DNA from: Hankyongella sp964404985
GTDB taxonomy: Bacteria > Pseudomonadota > Alphaproteobacteria > Sphingomonadales > Sphingomonadaceae
Direction: 5' to 3'
Length of the DNA: 64,000 bases
Assembly (NCBI GenBank): GCA_964404985.1
Contig: CAYOMD010000006.1
Coordinates: forward strand, 1-64,000
This document shows positions 17,801-26,700 of this stretch, piece by piece (the stretch's first letter is position 1; each line of letters begins with the position of its first letter). The translations under genes were made by a program, and so were the position numbers. Under the pieces are notes generated by a model. It was not told the origin of the DNA. It worked only from the letters and a program-made list of their open reading frames with translations, and did no database searches.

Positions 17801-18729
17801 TCGGTCCCGCGCGTGACCAGAGTCCCGGCGCCGCGTTTCGTGAAGATTTCCAGCAGCATGGCATGTTGTACGCGACCGTCGAGGATGACAGCGGCGTCCA
17901 CACCCTGGCCGAGTGCTGCAAGGCAGGTCTCCAGCTTGGGGATCATGCCGCCCTGGATGGTCCCGTCCGCCATCAACGCGAGAACATGGTCCGGCGTCAG
18001 ATCGGTCAGCAACTCTTTGGACTTGCTGAGCACACCCGGCACGTCGGTGAGCAGGAACAGGCGTGCCGCCTTCAGCGCGCCGGCAATCGCCCCGGCCATG
18101 GTGTCGGCGTTGACGTTATAGGTCTGGCCGAGCGCGTCGGCTGCGACCGGCGCAATCACCGGAATGACGTTCGAGAGGCGGAGCATGTCCAGAAAGGTAG
18201 GGTCGACATTTTCCGGCTCGCCGACGAACCCGAGATCGATCACCCGCTCGATGTTCGATTCCGGGTCGCGCTTGGTGCGGGTCAGGCGCTTGACCGTGAC
18301 CAGATGCGCATCCTTCCCGCACAGACCGACCGCCGTACCGCCAGCGCGATTGATCGAGCCGACGACATCCTTGTTGATCGAGCCGGCAAGCACCATCTCT
18401 GCAATCTGCGCGGTCTCTGCATCGGTCACCCGCAGGCCATCGATGAAATTGCTGGCGATGCCCAACCGCCCGAGCATAGTGCCGATCTGCGGCCCACCGC
18501 CGTGCACGACCACAGGATGGATTCCGATCCGCTTTAGCAGCACCACATCCTGCGCAAAGCTCTCGGAGAGCGAGTCGTCGCCCATGGCGTTGCCGCCGTA
18601 CTTGATGACAAAGGTCTTGCCGGCATAGGCGCGCAGGTACGGCAGCGCCTCGACCAGCGTTTCCGCTTTCGCGAGATCAACGGGGTTGGGACTGTTGGAC
18701 GGCACTTTGCCCAATTCGGCCTCCGGCAT
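17785..18729 (-). CDS. argB: Acetylglutamate kinase
   Basis: A 314-residue amino-acid kinase that phosphorylates N-acetylglutamate in arginine biosynthesis. Motifs are FVIKYGGNAMGD at the N-terminus (phosphate-binding lysine), VVHGGGPQIG, and the nucleotide-binding DVPGVLSK and GGMIPKLET segments. The frame stays open for 280 further codons upstream across ubiE, but kinase homology begins only here, so ATG 18729 is used; its ribosome-binding site is weak. It is divergent from ubiE across 114 bp. Confidence 0.95.
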   Translation of the reverse strand: MPEAELGKVPSNSPNPVDLAKAETLVEALPYLRAYAGKTFVIKYGGNAMGDDSLSESFAQDVVLLKRIGIHPVVVHGGGPQIGTMLGRLGIASNFIDGLRVTDAETAQIAEMVLAGSINKDVVGSINRAGGTAVGLCGKDAHLVTVKRLTRTKRDPESNIERVIDLGFVGEPENVDPTFLDMLRLSNVIPVIAPVAADALGQTYNVNADTMAGAIAGALKAARLFLLTDVPGVLSKSKELLTDLTPDHVLALMADGTIQGGMIPKLETCLAALGQGVDAAVILDGRVQHAMLLEIFTKRGAGTLVTRGTDQLSI

Positions 18730-18843
18730 CAGGAATGATCGCGCCCTGATAGCGGCAACGCAGCCGTGCTGCCAAGACCAAGCGTCGCATCTGGCAAGCA
18801 CCTGCGCTTGCACATTGCCCGGCGCGCCGCAGCAGCTTAGATC

Positions 18844-19584
18844 ATGACCATGAGCAATACCGTTCCGTTCGGATTTGAAGATATCGCCCCAGAGGACAAG
18901 ACCGCGCGGGTCGGCGCCGTCTTCCGCAGTGTGGCGCGCCGCTACGACATCATGAACGATGTCATGTCTGCCGGTCAGCACCGCCTCTGGAAGGACGTGT
19001 TCGTGAGCCGGGTTCACCCGCGCGCCGGCGAGACGATCCTCGATCTCGCGGGCGGCACGGGCGACATCGCCTTCCGGCTGGCCAAAAGCGGCGCGGACAT
19101 AATCGTCAGCGACATCAACCCGGACATGCTGGCTGTTGGCCGCGAGCGGGCGACCCGGCGCGGACTGGATCGCCTGGCCTGGGTTGAAGCCAATGCCGAG
19201 ACCCTGACGCCGTTCGCCGACCGGCAGTTCGATGCCGTGACCATTGCGTTTGGCATTCGCAACGTCACCGACATTCCCGCAGCCCTTGATGCGATCCACC
19301 GGGTACTCAAATTCGGCGGGCGTTTCTATTGCCTGGAGTTCTCGCAGATATCCCTGCCACTGCTGGCCGATCTCTACCGCCTCTATGCACACCGGGTCGT
19401 CCCCAAGGCCGGGGCCTTGATCGCCCGTGACCGGGATTCCTATCAGTATCTCGTCGAGTCGATTGAGCGTTTCCCGGGGCAGGACGCCTTCAGTGCCATG
19501 ATCCGCGCCGCCGGCTTCACCCAGGTGCGCGCGCAGCCGCTGCTCGGCGGCCTGGTGGTCATCCATTCTGGCTGGAAATCCTGA
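18844..19584 (+). CDS. ubiE: Ubiquinone/menaquinone biosynthesis C-methyltransferase
   Basis: A 246-residue SAM-dependent methyltransferase that methylates the ring of the quinone precursor. The SAM-binding motif is ILDLAGGTGDIAFRL. Conserved family segments are RRYDIMNDVMSAGQHRLWK near residue 40, IAFGIRNVTD, and GGLVVIHSGWK at the end. The second ATG at 18850 is equally possible. It heads a tight operon: the stop overlaps coaBC as TGATG, followed by dut, moeB and a DsrE-like gene, all overlapping. Confidence 0.95.
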   Translation: MTMSNTVPFGFEDIAPEDKTARVGAVFRSVARRYDIMNDVMSAGQHRLWKDVFVSRVHPRAGETILDLAGGTGDIAFRLAKSGADIIVSDINPDMLAVGRERATRRGLDRLAWVEANAETLTPFADRQFDAVTIAFGIRNVTDIPAALDAIHRVLKFGGRFYCLEFSQISLPLLADLYRLYAHRVVPKAGALIARDRDSYQYLVESIERFPGQDAFSAMIRAAGFTQVRAQPLLGGLVVIHSGWKS

Positions 19585-20792
19585 TGATCTTAGGAAAACG
19601 CATTCTTCTCATCATCGGTGGTGGCATCGCCGCCTTTAAGGCGCTCGACCTGATCCGGCGGCTGCGCGAGCGCGGGGCCATCGTGACTGGTATCATCACG
19701 CCCGGTGGCCAGCAGTTCGTCACGCCGCTCTCGGTCGCCGCACTCTCTGAACAGCCGGTCTATACGGACTTGTTCGACCTGAAGAATGAAACCGAGATCG
19801 GCCATATCCAGCTCTCGCGCCAGGCGGACCTGATTGTGGTCTGTCCGGCAACTGCGGACCTGATCGCGCGCATGGCGCATGGCCATGCCGACGACCTCGC
19901 CTCGACCGTGCTGCTCGCGACCGACAAGCGGGTGCTGGTGGCCCCGGCCATGAATGTGCGTATGTGGCAGCATCCCGCCACCCAGCGGAATATCGCGCAA
20001 CTGCGCCGCGATGATGTCCTGCTCATGGACCCGGACGAGGGGGCGATGGCGTGCGGGGAGTTCGGCCCCGGCCGCCTGCCGACCACCGAGGCGATCCTTG
20101 ATGCTATTGCTGCTGCGCTCGTCCCTGTTCCGCAGCGGTTGGCCGGCCGGCATGTTCTGGTGACCGCCGGCCCGACGCGCGAGCCGATTGATCCGGTCCG
20201 CTTTCTCTCCAATCACTCCAGCGGCAAGCAGGGCTATGCGATCGCGCAGGCTCTGGCGGCACTCGGCGCGCGTGTCACGCTGGTCACCGGGCCGACAACC
20301 CTTGCCACACCGCCGGGGGTGACCCGGGTCGATGTCGAGACCGCGCTGGATATGGAGGCCGCTTGCCAAAGCGCCCTGCCGTGCGAGGCGGCAATCTGCG
20401 TCGCAGCGGTGGCGGACTGGCGGGTGGCACGCGCCGACCACAAGCTCAAGAAACAGAATGGCGAGATGCCGTCCCTGCAGCTCATCGAGAACCCGGATAT
20501 CCTGGCGGGGCTGGCGCAGCGAACGCAGGACCGGCCCACCCTGGTCGTGGGCTTCGCGGCCGAGACCGATCACGTGCTGGACTATGCCATCGCCAAACGC
20601 GCCCGCAAGGCCTGTGACTGGATCGTGGCTAACGATGTGACGGGCGACGCGATGGGCGGAGAACGCAATCAGGTGCATCTGGTGATGGCGGGCGGTGTTG
20701 AAAGTTGGCCAGAGCTTCCCAAGTCTGCTGTTGCCGACCGTCTGGCTGCGCGGATCGCCGATTTCTTGACCGGAACTGCGGATGATCGTTGA
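19584..20792 (+). CDS. coaBC: Bifunctional phosphopantothenoylcysteine decarboxylase / phosphopantothenate-cysteine ligase
   Basis: A 402-residue fusion enzyme making 4'-phosphopantetheine for coenzyme A. The N-terminal CoaC part is an FMN-binding decarboxylase (GGGIAAFKALDLIRRL; catalytic loop MACGEFGPGRLP). The C-terminal CoaB part starts at HVLVTAGPTREPIDPVR and has the SNHSSGKQG motif and a late VGFAAET. It overlaps ubiE upstream by one base and dut downstream by 11 bases. Confidence 0.96.
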   Translation: MILGKRILLIIGGGIAAFKALDLIRRLRERGAIVTGIITPGGQQFVTPLSVAALSEQPVYTDLFDLKNETEIGHIQLSRQADLIVVCPATADLIARMAHGHADDLASTVLLATDKRVLVAPAMNVRMWQHPATQRNIAQLRRDDVLLMDPDEGAMACGEFGPGRLPTTEAILDAIAAALVPVPQRLAGRHVLVTAGPTREPIDPVRFLSNHSSGKQGYAIAQALAALGARVTLVTGPTTLATPPGVTRVDVETALDMEAACQSALPCEAAICVAAVADWRVARADHKLKKQNGEMPSLQLIENPDILAGLAQRTQDRPTLVVGFAAETDHVLDYAIAKRARKACDWIVANDVTGDAMGGERNQVHLVMAGGVESWPELPKSAVADRLAARIADFLTGTADDR

Positions 20793-21228
20793 AATCCCTG
20801 TCGTCTCGTTGCCGCACGCGGCCGGCTTGCCGTTGCCGGCCTATGAAACCGCCGGCGCTGCGGGCATGGATTTGCTGGCAGCCATTGCGGAGGACATCTC
20901 CCTTGCCCCCGGCGCGCGCGTGGCTGTACCGACCGGCCTCTCCATCGCGCTACCGCACGGCTATGAGGCGCAGGTCCGTGGCCGCTCCGGGCTGGCGTTC
21001 AAGCATGGCATCGGCGTCGTGAACGCACCGGGCACGATCGACAGCGACTATCGCGGCGAGATCAAGGTCCTGCTGATCAACTGGGGAGACCAGCCGGTGA
21101 TCCTGACCCGCGGGATGCGCATCGCCCAGCTGGTGATCGCGCCCGTCGTGCAAGGCCGCTGGGCCTTCGTTGAGTCATTGCCGGAGACGGCGCGCGGCAG
21201 CGGCGGCTTCGGCTCGACCGGCGCGTGA
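20782..21228 (+). CDS. dut: dUTP diphosphatase
   Basis: A 148-residue trimeric dUTPase that hydrolyses dUTP to dUMP, keeping uracil out of DNA. All five motifs are visible: AGAAGMDLLAA, GRSGLAFKHGI, GTIDSDYRGEIKV, RIAQLVIAP and the C-terminal arm RGSGGFGSTG. It lies directly after coaBC, a classical alphaproteobacterial neighbour, and its stop overlaps the next start as GTGA. Confidence 0.96.
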   Translation: MIVEIPVVSLPHAAGLPLPAYETAGAAGMDLLAAIAEDISLAPGARVAVPTGLSIALPHGYEAQVRGRSGLAFKHGIGVVNAPGTIDSDYRGEIKVLLINWGDQPVILTRGMRIAQLVIAPVVQGRWAFVESLPETARGSGGFGSTGA

Positions 21229-21977
21229 CTCTCAGCGACGACCAGCTTCAGCGCTACGCCCGGCATATCGTCCTGCGTGATGTCGGCGGGCGTGGCCAGG
21301 CGGCGCTGCTCGCTGCGCGCGTGCTGGTGGTCGGTGCTGGCGGTCTTGGGTCTGCCTGCCTGCACTATCTGGCGGCAGCCGGCGTCGGCACAATCGGCAT
21401 TGTTGACGATGATGTGGTCGAGCTCTCCAACCTGCAACGCCAGGTGCTGCACGGAACGCCCGACATCGGTGTCTGTAAAACAGAGTCTGCGGCCCGCGCG
21501 CTCGCGCGGCTGAACCCGGACGTGACGGTCCATCAGCACACAGTGCGCCTGAGTACCGAGAACGCGCGCGAGTTGATCGCGGGGTACGATATCGTTGCGG
21601 ACGGCTCGGACAGCTTTGCCACCCGGCATGCGGTGGGGGATGCCTGCCTTGCGCTGGGCAAACCGCTGGTCTCTGCCGCAATCGGCAGTTTTGAGGGCCA
21701 GGTTGCCACCTTTCGCGGGCACCTTGCCAACGAGCCCTGCTATCGCTGCTATGTGCCGGAAAGCCCGGCGCAGGCCCCCGGCACCTGCGCCGATGAGGGC
21801 GTGATCGGCGCACTGGCCGGGATCATCGGCAGCCTGCAGGCGCTGGAGGTGGTGCGGGAGATCGTGGGGTTCGGCACCGGCCTTGCTGGCCGGCTGATGA
21901 TTGTCGATGCGCTGGACATGCGATGCCGGACACTCGCGCTTGCCAAAGACCCGCAGTGCCCGGCCTGCCGCCCGTGA
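21225..21977 (+). CDS. moeB: ThiF/MoeB family adenylyltransferase
   Basis: A 250-residue E1-like enzyme that adenylates the C-terminus of a small sulfur-carrier protein (MoaD or ThiS type). The nucleotide fold is VLVVGAGGLGS, followed by NLQRQVLH. Two CxxC pairs (CYRC and CPAC) bind zinc, and the crossover-loop cysteine is in GTCADEGV. GTG start at 21225 overlaps the dut stop. MoeB versus ThiF cannot be settled because no carrier gene is adjacent. Confidence 0.9.
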   Translation: MTLSDDQLQRYARHIVLRDVGGRGQAALLAARVLVVGAGGLGSACLHYLAAAGVGTIGIVDDDVVELSNLQRQVLHGTPDIGVCKTESAARALARLNPDVTVHQHTVRLSTENARELIAGYDIVADGSDSFATRHAVGDACLALGKPLVSAAIGSFEGQVATFRGHLANEPCYRCYVPESPAQAPGTCADEGVIGALAGIIGSLQALEVVREIVGFGTGLAGRLMIVDALDMRCRTLALAKDPQCPACRP

Positions 21978-22336
21978 GGCCCCTGGCCATCATCTTGTGT
22001 GAGTACCAGCATGCACGCGTGCACGCCGCCCTCAGTCTGGCGTGCGCTGCGGCAGCGCTGGGTCGTGGTGTCAGCGTCTTTGCGTCGGGGGTATCTGTGA
22101 CTGCTTTGCGCCGCGATGCATGCTGGCACGAGGACGTTGCGATCAAGGCGGTCGGGGGTGCAACCCTCCCTGAGTTGATCCGGAGCGCCCACGAACTGGG
22201 CGTAGCGTTCACGGCATGCGAGACCGGTATGCATCTGGCGCGCATGCGTTCTGACTTTTTGGCCGACTTCGTAACGACAGGCGGTTTGCTTGGATTTCTT
22301 CGATCGTCGCCCGATGCCGAGATTGTGTCATTTTGA
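21974..22336 (+). CDS. DsrE-family protein
   Basis: A 120-residue protein starting at a GTG that overlaps the moeB stop (GTGA, 21974-21977). The start AIILCEYQHARVHAALSLACAAAALG resembles the nucleotide-like fold of DsrE/DsrF proteins, and a later cysteine (FTACETGMHL) sits where a sulfur-accepting residue is often found. Sulfur relay together with the adjacent MoeB-type activator is therefore plausible. It is the last gene of the ubiE operon. There is no strong ribosome-binding site, consistent with coupling. Confidence 0.7.
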   Translation: MRPLAIILCEYQHARVHAALSLACAAAALGRGVSVFASGVSVTALRRDACWHEDVAIKAVGGATLPELIRSAHELGVAFTACETGMHLARMRSDFLADFVTTGGLLGFLRSSPDAEIVSF

Positions 22337-22388
22337 GAATACCGGACGGACGGCAGCGTAAAGACCACATCATTTCAACGCACGGATT

Positions 22389-22484
22389 CGTCGAGAATCT
22401 TGACATGTCGCTTGCGAAACAAGTGTGGTTAACGGAAATTATTACGGTTTTTCAACGCTGTCCGACTCTGGCACGGGCTTTGCT
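22389..22484 (+). promoter_or_regulatory. Sigma54 promoter with upstream activator site, PEP-CTERM gene 1
   Basis: The -24/-12 element TGGCACG-GGCT-TTGCT (22469-22484) matches the sigma54 consensus at every key base, with GG and GC 12 bp apart. An upstream site CGTCGAGAATCTTGACA lies at 22389-22405 and TTAACG at 22429-22434, with 34 bp to the -24 element. The same three elements in the same order precede the other two PEP-CTERM genes. Transcription should start near 22495, about 50 bp before the ATG. Confidence 0.8.
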
Positions 22485-22543
22485 GAGTACACTGGGTAAA
22501 ACAAATCTATGCGTTACATTCGATTGAGGGAAAGGGACTAACA

Positions 22544-23203
22544 ATGACCAAATTTGCAGCTATCATCCGCACCGGTGCCAGCCTCCTGGCTGCCACGGTT
22601 CTTGCTTCGGCCGCACAAGCCGCTGTTTTCACCATTGACGATTTCACCATGCCGCAAGGTCCGATCGTTGACGTCGCTGATGGCGTTGCTACGGTCTCGG
22701 TACTGGGCAACCGCACGATCTCTGTCGATGCTGTCGGTTCGAACCTCACTGGCCAAAATGCCAGCGCGACCTCGAACGGCGCCTTCCTCGACATCGCCAA
22801 CTCCTCGCTGGTCAGCTCGACCGTCGAACTGAGCTACAACCTGGCTCCGATCGTCGGCTTTGACGATTTCACTGTCGGCACCCTGAGCTTTGTATTCGAC
22901 AGCAACAACCCGGCCAACCAGACGCCGACCACGCTGACCGCACAAATCTCGATCGGGAGCTTCGGCCCGTTCAACATCCCGGCCATCCCGCCGGGATCGC
23001 CGACCCTCGACATCGCTCTGAACCAGGCTCAGCTTGCTGCCCTGGTCGCTGGTGGTAACTTCGTGGTTACTTTCAACGGTGGCAACGGCTACGACTTCGG
23101 TCTGGACTCGATCGTCGTCTCGGCTCCGGAACCGGGTTCGGTTCTCCTGCTCGGCGCCGGCCTGCTGGGCCTGGGTCTGGCAAGCCGCCGCAAGCGCGCC
23201 TAA
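22544..23203 (+). CDS. PEP-CTERM sorting domain-containing protein 1
   Basis: A 219-residue exported protein. An N-terminal signal peptide (about residues 1-26, ending ASAAQA) is followed by a beta-rich, Asn/Ser/Thr-rich body and the C-terminal sorting tail APEPGSVLLLGAGLLGLG plus a basic end (SRRKRA). That tail is recognised by an exosortase, which is not in this window. It is paralogous to the next gene over its whole length (shared DVADGVAT, SNGAFLD, ANSSLVS, DFTVGTLS, GGNGYDFGL). Its surface role is unknown. Expression is by the sigma54 promoter just upstream, and a strong terminator follows. Confidence 0.9.
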   Translation: MTKFAAIIRTGASLLAATVLASAAQAAVFTIDDFTMPQGPIVDVADGVATVSVLGNRTISVDAVGSNLTGQNASATSNGAFLDIANSSLVSSTVELSYNLAPIVGFDDFTVGTLSFVFDSNNPANQTPTTLTAQISIGSFGPFNIPAIPPGSPTLDIALNQAQLAALVAGGNFVVTFNGGNGYDFGLDSIVVSAPEPGSVLLLGAGLLGLGLASRRKRA

Positions 23204-23226
23204 GCCCAAGACTCCTCGCTTCAAGA

Positions 23227-23257
23227 AGAACCCCGCTCCGGCGGGGTTCTTTTTTTG
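23227..23257 (+). terminator. Terminator of PEP-CTERM gene 1
   Basis: A perfect 10-bp stem AGAACCCCGC / GCGGGGTTCT with a TCCG loop and a run of seven T. Confidence 0.9.
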
Positions 23258-23334
23258 TCTGCTCTTCTTGTGGCGCGCAAGGGGCCAATGACTACACGTT
23301 GAACCGTTTGTTATCTTGAGGCTGCGCGCATACC

Positions 23335-23400
23335 GCTTACCCTGAGCTTGGACAGAAGGGATGAGCGGCTCGTGGTTCGTCCAGCTCACCACGAGCGGGT
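23335..23400. repeat. Dispersed repeat R2
   Basis: CTTACCCTGAGCTTGGACAG, then ATGAGCGGCTCGTGGTTCGT and CACCACGAGCGG; nearly identical to the core of the copy at 63321-63418. It is followed about 35 bp later by one arm of R1. Confidence 0.7.
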
Positions 23401-23433
23401 TGCTAAGCCGGGGTTGCGACCCAGCCAACATAA

Positions 23434-23487
23434 TCAAAGCCCCTGGATTGCCGCGTCGCTTTTCGCTCCTCGCAATGACGATTCCAT
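23434..23487. repeat. Dispersed repeat R1, partial copy
   Basis: One arm only: CTGGATTGCCGCGTCGC, then CTCCTCGCAATGACGATTCC. It is inverted relative to the copy at 61-118. Confidence 0.7.
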
Positions 23488-23632
23488 CGCACCCTTCTCT
23501 CACTGACATGAAATTTTTGTTTCAGGCAAAGTGTCGGATAGGAGTGTTTTGCAACCATAGAATCGCCTGCGTAACGTTTTGGGTTAAATATGAATTTTAA
23601 CCTGAAACATATGCGTTATAATTGACAAAAAA

Positions 23633-23729
23633 TGTCGATATATTTTACAGGTGTAAGCGTCAGTTTCTGCGGTTAACCTCTAAAGTTCCAGCAGACGCGA
23701 GAAATACCCAGATTGGCACGCAGTTTGCT
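23633..23729 (+). promoter_or_regulatory. Sigma54 promoter with upstream activator site, PEP-CTERM gene 2
   Basis: TGGCACG-CAGT-TTGCT (23714-23729) is a full sigma54 consensus. Upstream lie TGTCGATATATTTTACA (23633-23649) and TTAACC (23673-23678). The 23 bp between these two and 35 bp to the -24 element match gene 1 (23 and 34 bp). Because the promoter covers 23714-23729, the longer open frame beginning at 23713 cannot be the start of translation. Confidence 0.8.
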
Positions 23730-23766
23730 GCAACATCTGCAAGTCTGCTTAGAGAGCGAGGAAAAG

Positions 23767-24435
23767 ATGCTGAAATTCACCCCCATGACTGTTTTTGCCG
23801 GCCTGATGCTGGCGGCTGCACCGGCCCACGCCCTGCTGTACACCATTGATGATTTCGCGGTGGTCCAGTCGGTGGCAGACGTTGCTGATGGCGTTGCCAC
23901 CACATCCGGCGCACCCGTCGCCGTGGTTGGGGGTACCCGGACGATCTCGGTGAACAGTGTCGGCTCTAACCTGCTGGGGCAGCTCACCACGGTGACGTCG
24001 AATGGCGCGTTTCTGGATGTCGCAAACTCAAGTCTGGTGAGCGCTGAAATCGACATCACCTACACGCTGGGTGCAATCGGCGGCTTCCAGGACTTCACGG
24101 TCGGAACGCTCTCACTGATCTTCGAAGCCAACAATCCGGCCAACACGGTCGACACGACCTTCTCCATCGATTTCGTCGGTGGTGGCAATTTCTCGATCGG
24201 CCCGGTCGTGGTCCCGGCAATCGACGCCCCGACCCCGTTCGATATTCCGCTGACCAAGGCACAGCTTGACGCCATCACCGGCGGCGGTGAGCTGACTCTG
24301 AGTGTCAACGGCGGTAACGGCTATGATTTCGGCCTGAAGATCGTCGGCATTCAAGCTCCGGAGCCCGGCTCGATCCTGCTGCTGGGCGCCGGTCTGCTTG
24401 GGCTGGGCATGGCCAGCCGCCGCAAGCGCGCCTAA
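23767..24435 (+). CDS. PEP-CTERM sorting domain-containing protein 2
   Basis: A 222-residue exported protein and tandem paralogue of the preceding gene. It has a signal peptide (residues ~1-22, ending APAHA), a beta-rich body without cysteines and the C-terminal tail APEPGSILLLGAGLLGLG followed by SRRKRA. GAGCGAGGAAAAG before the ATG provides the ribosome-binding site. The divergence from copy 1 (for example VAVVGGTRTIS versus VLGNRTIS) shows an old duplication, while the sorting tail is almost unchanged. Confidence 0.9.
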   Translation: MLKFTPMTVFAGLMLAAAPAHALLYTIDDFAVVQSVADVADGVATTSGAPVAVVGGTRTISVNSVGSNLLGQLTTVTSNGAFLDVANSSLVSAEIDITYTLGAIGGFQDFTVGTLSLIFEANNPANTVDTTFSIDFVGGGNFSIGPVVVPAIDAPTPFDIPLTKAQLDAITGGGELTLSVNGGNGYDFGLKIVGIQAPEPGSILLLGAGLLGLGMASRRKRA

Positions 24436-24460
24436 CCCTCTATAGGTTCACACGCGAGGA

Positions 24461-24487
24461 AGGCCGTCAGTCTCTGGCGGCCTTTTT
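24461..24487. terminator. Terminator shared by PEP-CTERM gene 2 and glcB
   Basis: AGGCCGTCAG-TCT-CTGGCGGCCT followed by TTTTT on the plus strand. The stem overlaps the glcB stop codon (24467-24469), so it serves the plus-strand transcript and may also work for glcB. Confidence 0.65.
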
Positions 24488-26581
24488 CTTGCGCGTGCGG
24501 AAACTGTGCAGCAATGGCTCGGTGTAGCCGTTGGGCTGGGTCGTGCCCTCGAACACCAGTGCACGCGCCGCGTGCAGTGCCAGGCCGTTGCCGCCGGCCA
24601 TCGGCTCGTAGAGCGGATCGCCGGCGTTCTGCGCATCGACCTTTGCGGCCATGCGCGCGAAGGCGGCATCCACCTGCTCCGGTGTTGCGATACCATGCGC
24701 CAGCCAGTTGGCCATGTGCTGGGACGAGATGCGCAGGGTCGCGCGATCCTCCATCAGGCCGATATCCTGGATATCTGGAACTTTCGAGCAGCCGACGCCC
24801 TGGTCGATCCAGCGCACCACATAGCCGAGGATGCCCTGGGCGTTGTTGTCCAGCTCGCGTGTAATCTCCTCCGCTGACCAGGTGCGCCCGGCCGCCAGCG
24901 GCACGGTCAGCAAGTCGGCGAGCGGCGGCACCGGGTCCGCGCGCAAACTCTCCTGAACCGCGAAAACATCAACCGCGTGATAGTGCAGCGCATGCAGGGT
25001 GGCGGCGGTCGGCGAGGGCACCCAGGCGGTGTTCGCGCCGGACTTGGGGTGGGCGATCTTCTGCGCCATCATGTCGGCCATGCGGTCCGGCATCGCCCAC
25101 ATGCCCTTGCCGATCTGGGCACGCCCGGAGAGCCCGCAGGCGAGGCCAATCCGCACGTTACGGTCCTCATAGGCCTTGATCCAGGTGGCGGCCTTCATCT
25201 CGGCCTTGGGGATCATCGGCCCGGCACGCATCGATGTATGCATCTCGTCGCCGGTGCGGTCCAGGAACCCGGTGTTGATGAACACGATGCGGTTGCGCAC
25301 GGCATGGATGCAGGCGGCAAGGTTGGCGGACGTGCGCCGTTCCTCGTCCATCACCCCGACCTTGAGGGTATGGCGGGCCAGACCCAGCAAATCTTCGATG
25401 GCATCGAACAGGCGGTCGGTAAAGGCCGCCTCATCCGGCCCATGCATCTTCGGCTTGACGATGTAGACCGAACCGGCGCGGCTGTTGACGAACCGCCCGA
25501 GCCGACGCAGATCATAAAGCGCGATCAGGCTGGTGACGATGCCGTCCAGAATGCCCTCCGGGGCGTCCTGCCCGTCAGGCAGGCGCACGGCGGGTGTCGT
25601 CATCAGGTGGCCGACATTGCGCACAAACAGCAGGCTGCGCCCCGGCAGCGTGAGCGCGCTGCCGTCCGGTGCTGTGTACTGCCGGTCCTCCGCGAGGAGC
25701 CGCTCAAGGGTGCGGCCACCCTTGTCGAAGGCGGCGCTGAGCGTTCCCTGCATCAGCCCGAGCCAGTTGGTATAAGCCGCGACCTTGTCCTCAGCATCCA
25801 CGGCGGCAACAGAGTCTTCCAGATCGACGATCGTAGTGAGCGCCGACTCAAGCAAAACATCGGCTATGCCGGCCGGGTCCGTCTGGCCGATCGGGTGCGT
25901 GGGGTCGAACACAACCTCGATATGCAGGCCATGGTGGCGGAAGAGCTTGGCCCCTGGGCGCTGGCCGGCGTATTGGCCGGAGTCCCGCAGCACAATGCCT
26001 TCAGGGTCGGTCAAGTCCACCCAACTACCCTGCGCGAGCGGCAGTGCATCGTCCAGGAAGCGCTTGGCGGCGGCAATCACCTGCGCGCCGCGCACCGGAT
26101 CGTAGCCCGGACCGGACGCCGTACCCGGCAGTGCATCGGTGCCGTAAAGCGCATCATAGAGGCTGCCCCAGCGGGCATTGGCTGCGTTCAGCACAAAGCG
26201 GGCATTGAGCACCGGCACGACCAGTTGCGGGCCGGCGAGCCGAGCGATCTCATCGTCGACCGTCTGCGTCCCCACCGTGAAGGGGGCCGGCTCTGGCGCG
26301 AGATACCCGATCTCCCGCAGGAATGCCGGGTATTCGGGAGAATCCGGGCGGTGACCGGCGTTGTGCCAGGCGTCGATCTTTGCCTGCAGGGCGTCCCGGA
26401 CTGCAAGCAGATCGCGATTCTCCGGGGTGAACCGGGCAAAGATGTCGGCGACACCGGCCCAGAAACCATCCGGCGCCAGGCTCAGGCCGGGCAGAACACG
26501 GTCCTCAAGGAATGCGGCGAGTTCGGCGGACACATCCAGCCCGGCCCGCGTCACGCGCTGCTCATTGTTCGATAATTGCAT
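24467..26581 (-). CDS. glcB: Malate synthase G
   Basis: A 704-residue monomeric malate synthase that condenses glyoxylate with acetyl-CoA to malate. Visible family segments are LPLAQGSW, TIVDLEDSVAAVDAEDK, SLLFVRNVGHLMT, the FINTGFLDRTGDEMHTSM active-site region, and GKGMWAMPD. The length fits isoform G (about 720). It completes the glyoxylate shunt with aceA although the genes are 18 kb apart. No copy of the aceA palindrome is visible upstream; the gap to the repeat element is about 120 bp. Confidence 0.97.
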   Translation of the reverse strand: MQLSNNEQRVTRAGLDVSAELAAFLEDRVLPGLSLAPDGFWAGVADIFARFTPENRDLLAVRDALQAKIDAWHNAGHRPDSPEYPAFLREIGYLAPEPAPFTVGTQTVDDEIARLAGPQLVVPVLNARFVLNAANARWGSLYDALYGTDALPGTASGPGYDPVRGAQVIAAAKRFLDDALPLAQGSWVDLTDPEGIVLRDSGQYAGQRPGAKLFRHHGLHIEVVFDPTHPIGQTDPAGIADVLLESALTTIVDLEDSVAAVDAEDKVAAYTNWLGLMQGTLSAAFDKGGRTLERLLAEDRQYTAPDGSALTLPGRSLLFVRNVGHLMTTPAVRLPDGQDAPEGILDGIVTSLIALYDLRRLGRFVNSRAGSVYIVKPKMHGPDEAAFTDRLFDAIEDLLGLARHTLKVGVMDEERRTSANLAACIHAVRNRIVFINTGFLDRTGDEMHTSMRAGPMIPKAEMKAATWIKAYEDRNVRIGLACGLSGRAQIGKGMWAMPDRMADMMAQKIAHPKSGANTAWVPSPTAATLHALHYHAVDVFAVQESLRADPVPPLADLLTVPLAAGRTWSAEEITRELDNNAQGILGYVVRWIDQGVGCSKVPDIQDIGLMEDRATLRISSQHMANWLAHGIATPEQVDAAFARMAAKVDAQNAGDPLYEPMAGGNGLALHAARALVFEGTTQPNGYTEPLLHSFRTRKKKAARD

Positions 26582-26700
26582 TGATTCGCTCCAGAATCGC
26601 TATGAAATGTCGCCCGTCTACCGCATCTGCGAAGGGCGCTGCAATCAGGAGCGTCGCCACATTGGGGAGGCTTGCACTTTTTTGTCTCCTGGGTTGCTCT

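Noticed and set aside
18730..19566. A 279-codon N-terminal extension of argB
   Set aside because: It runs antisense through ubiE, has no homology to amino-acid kinases, and ArgB proteins are about 300 residues.
26582..26700. Copy of the aceA palindrome upstream of glcB
   Set aside because: Only a weak half-site (AAAAGTGCAAG on the minus strand) is visible; not enough to call an operator.
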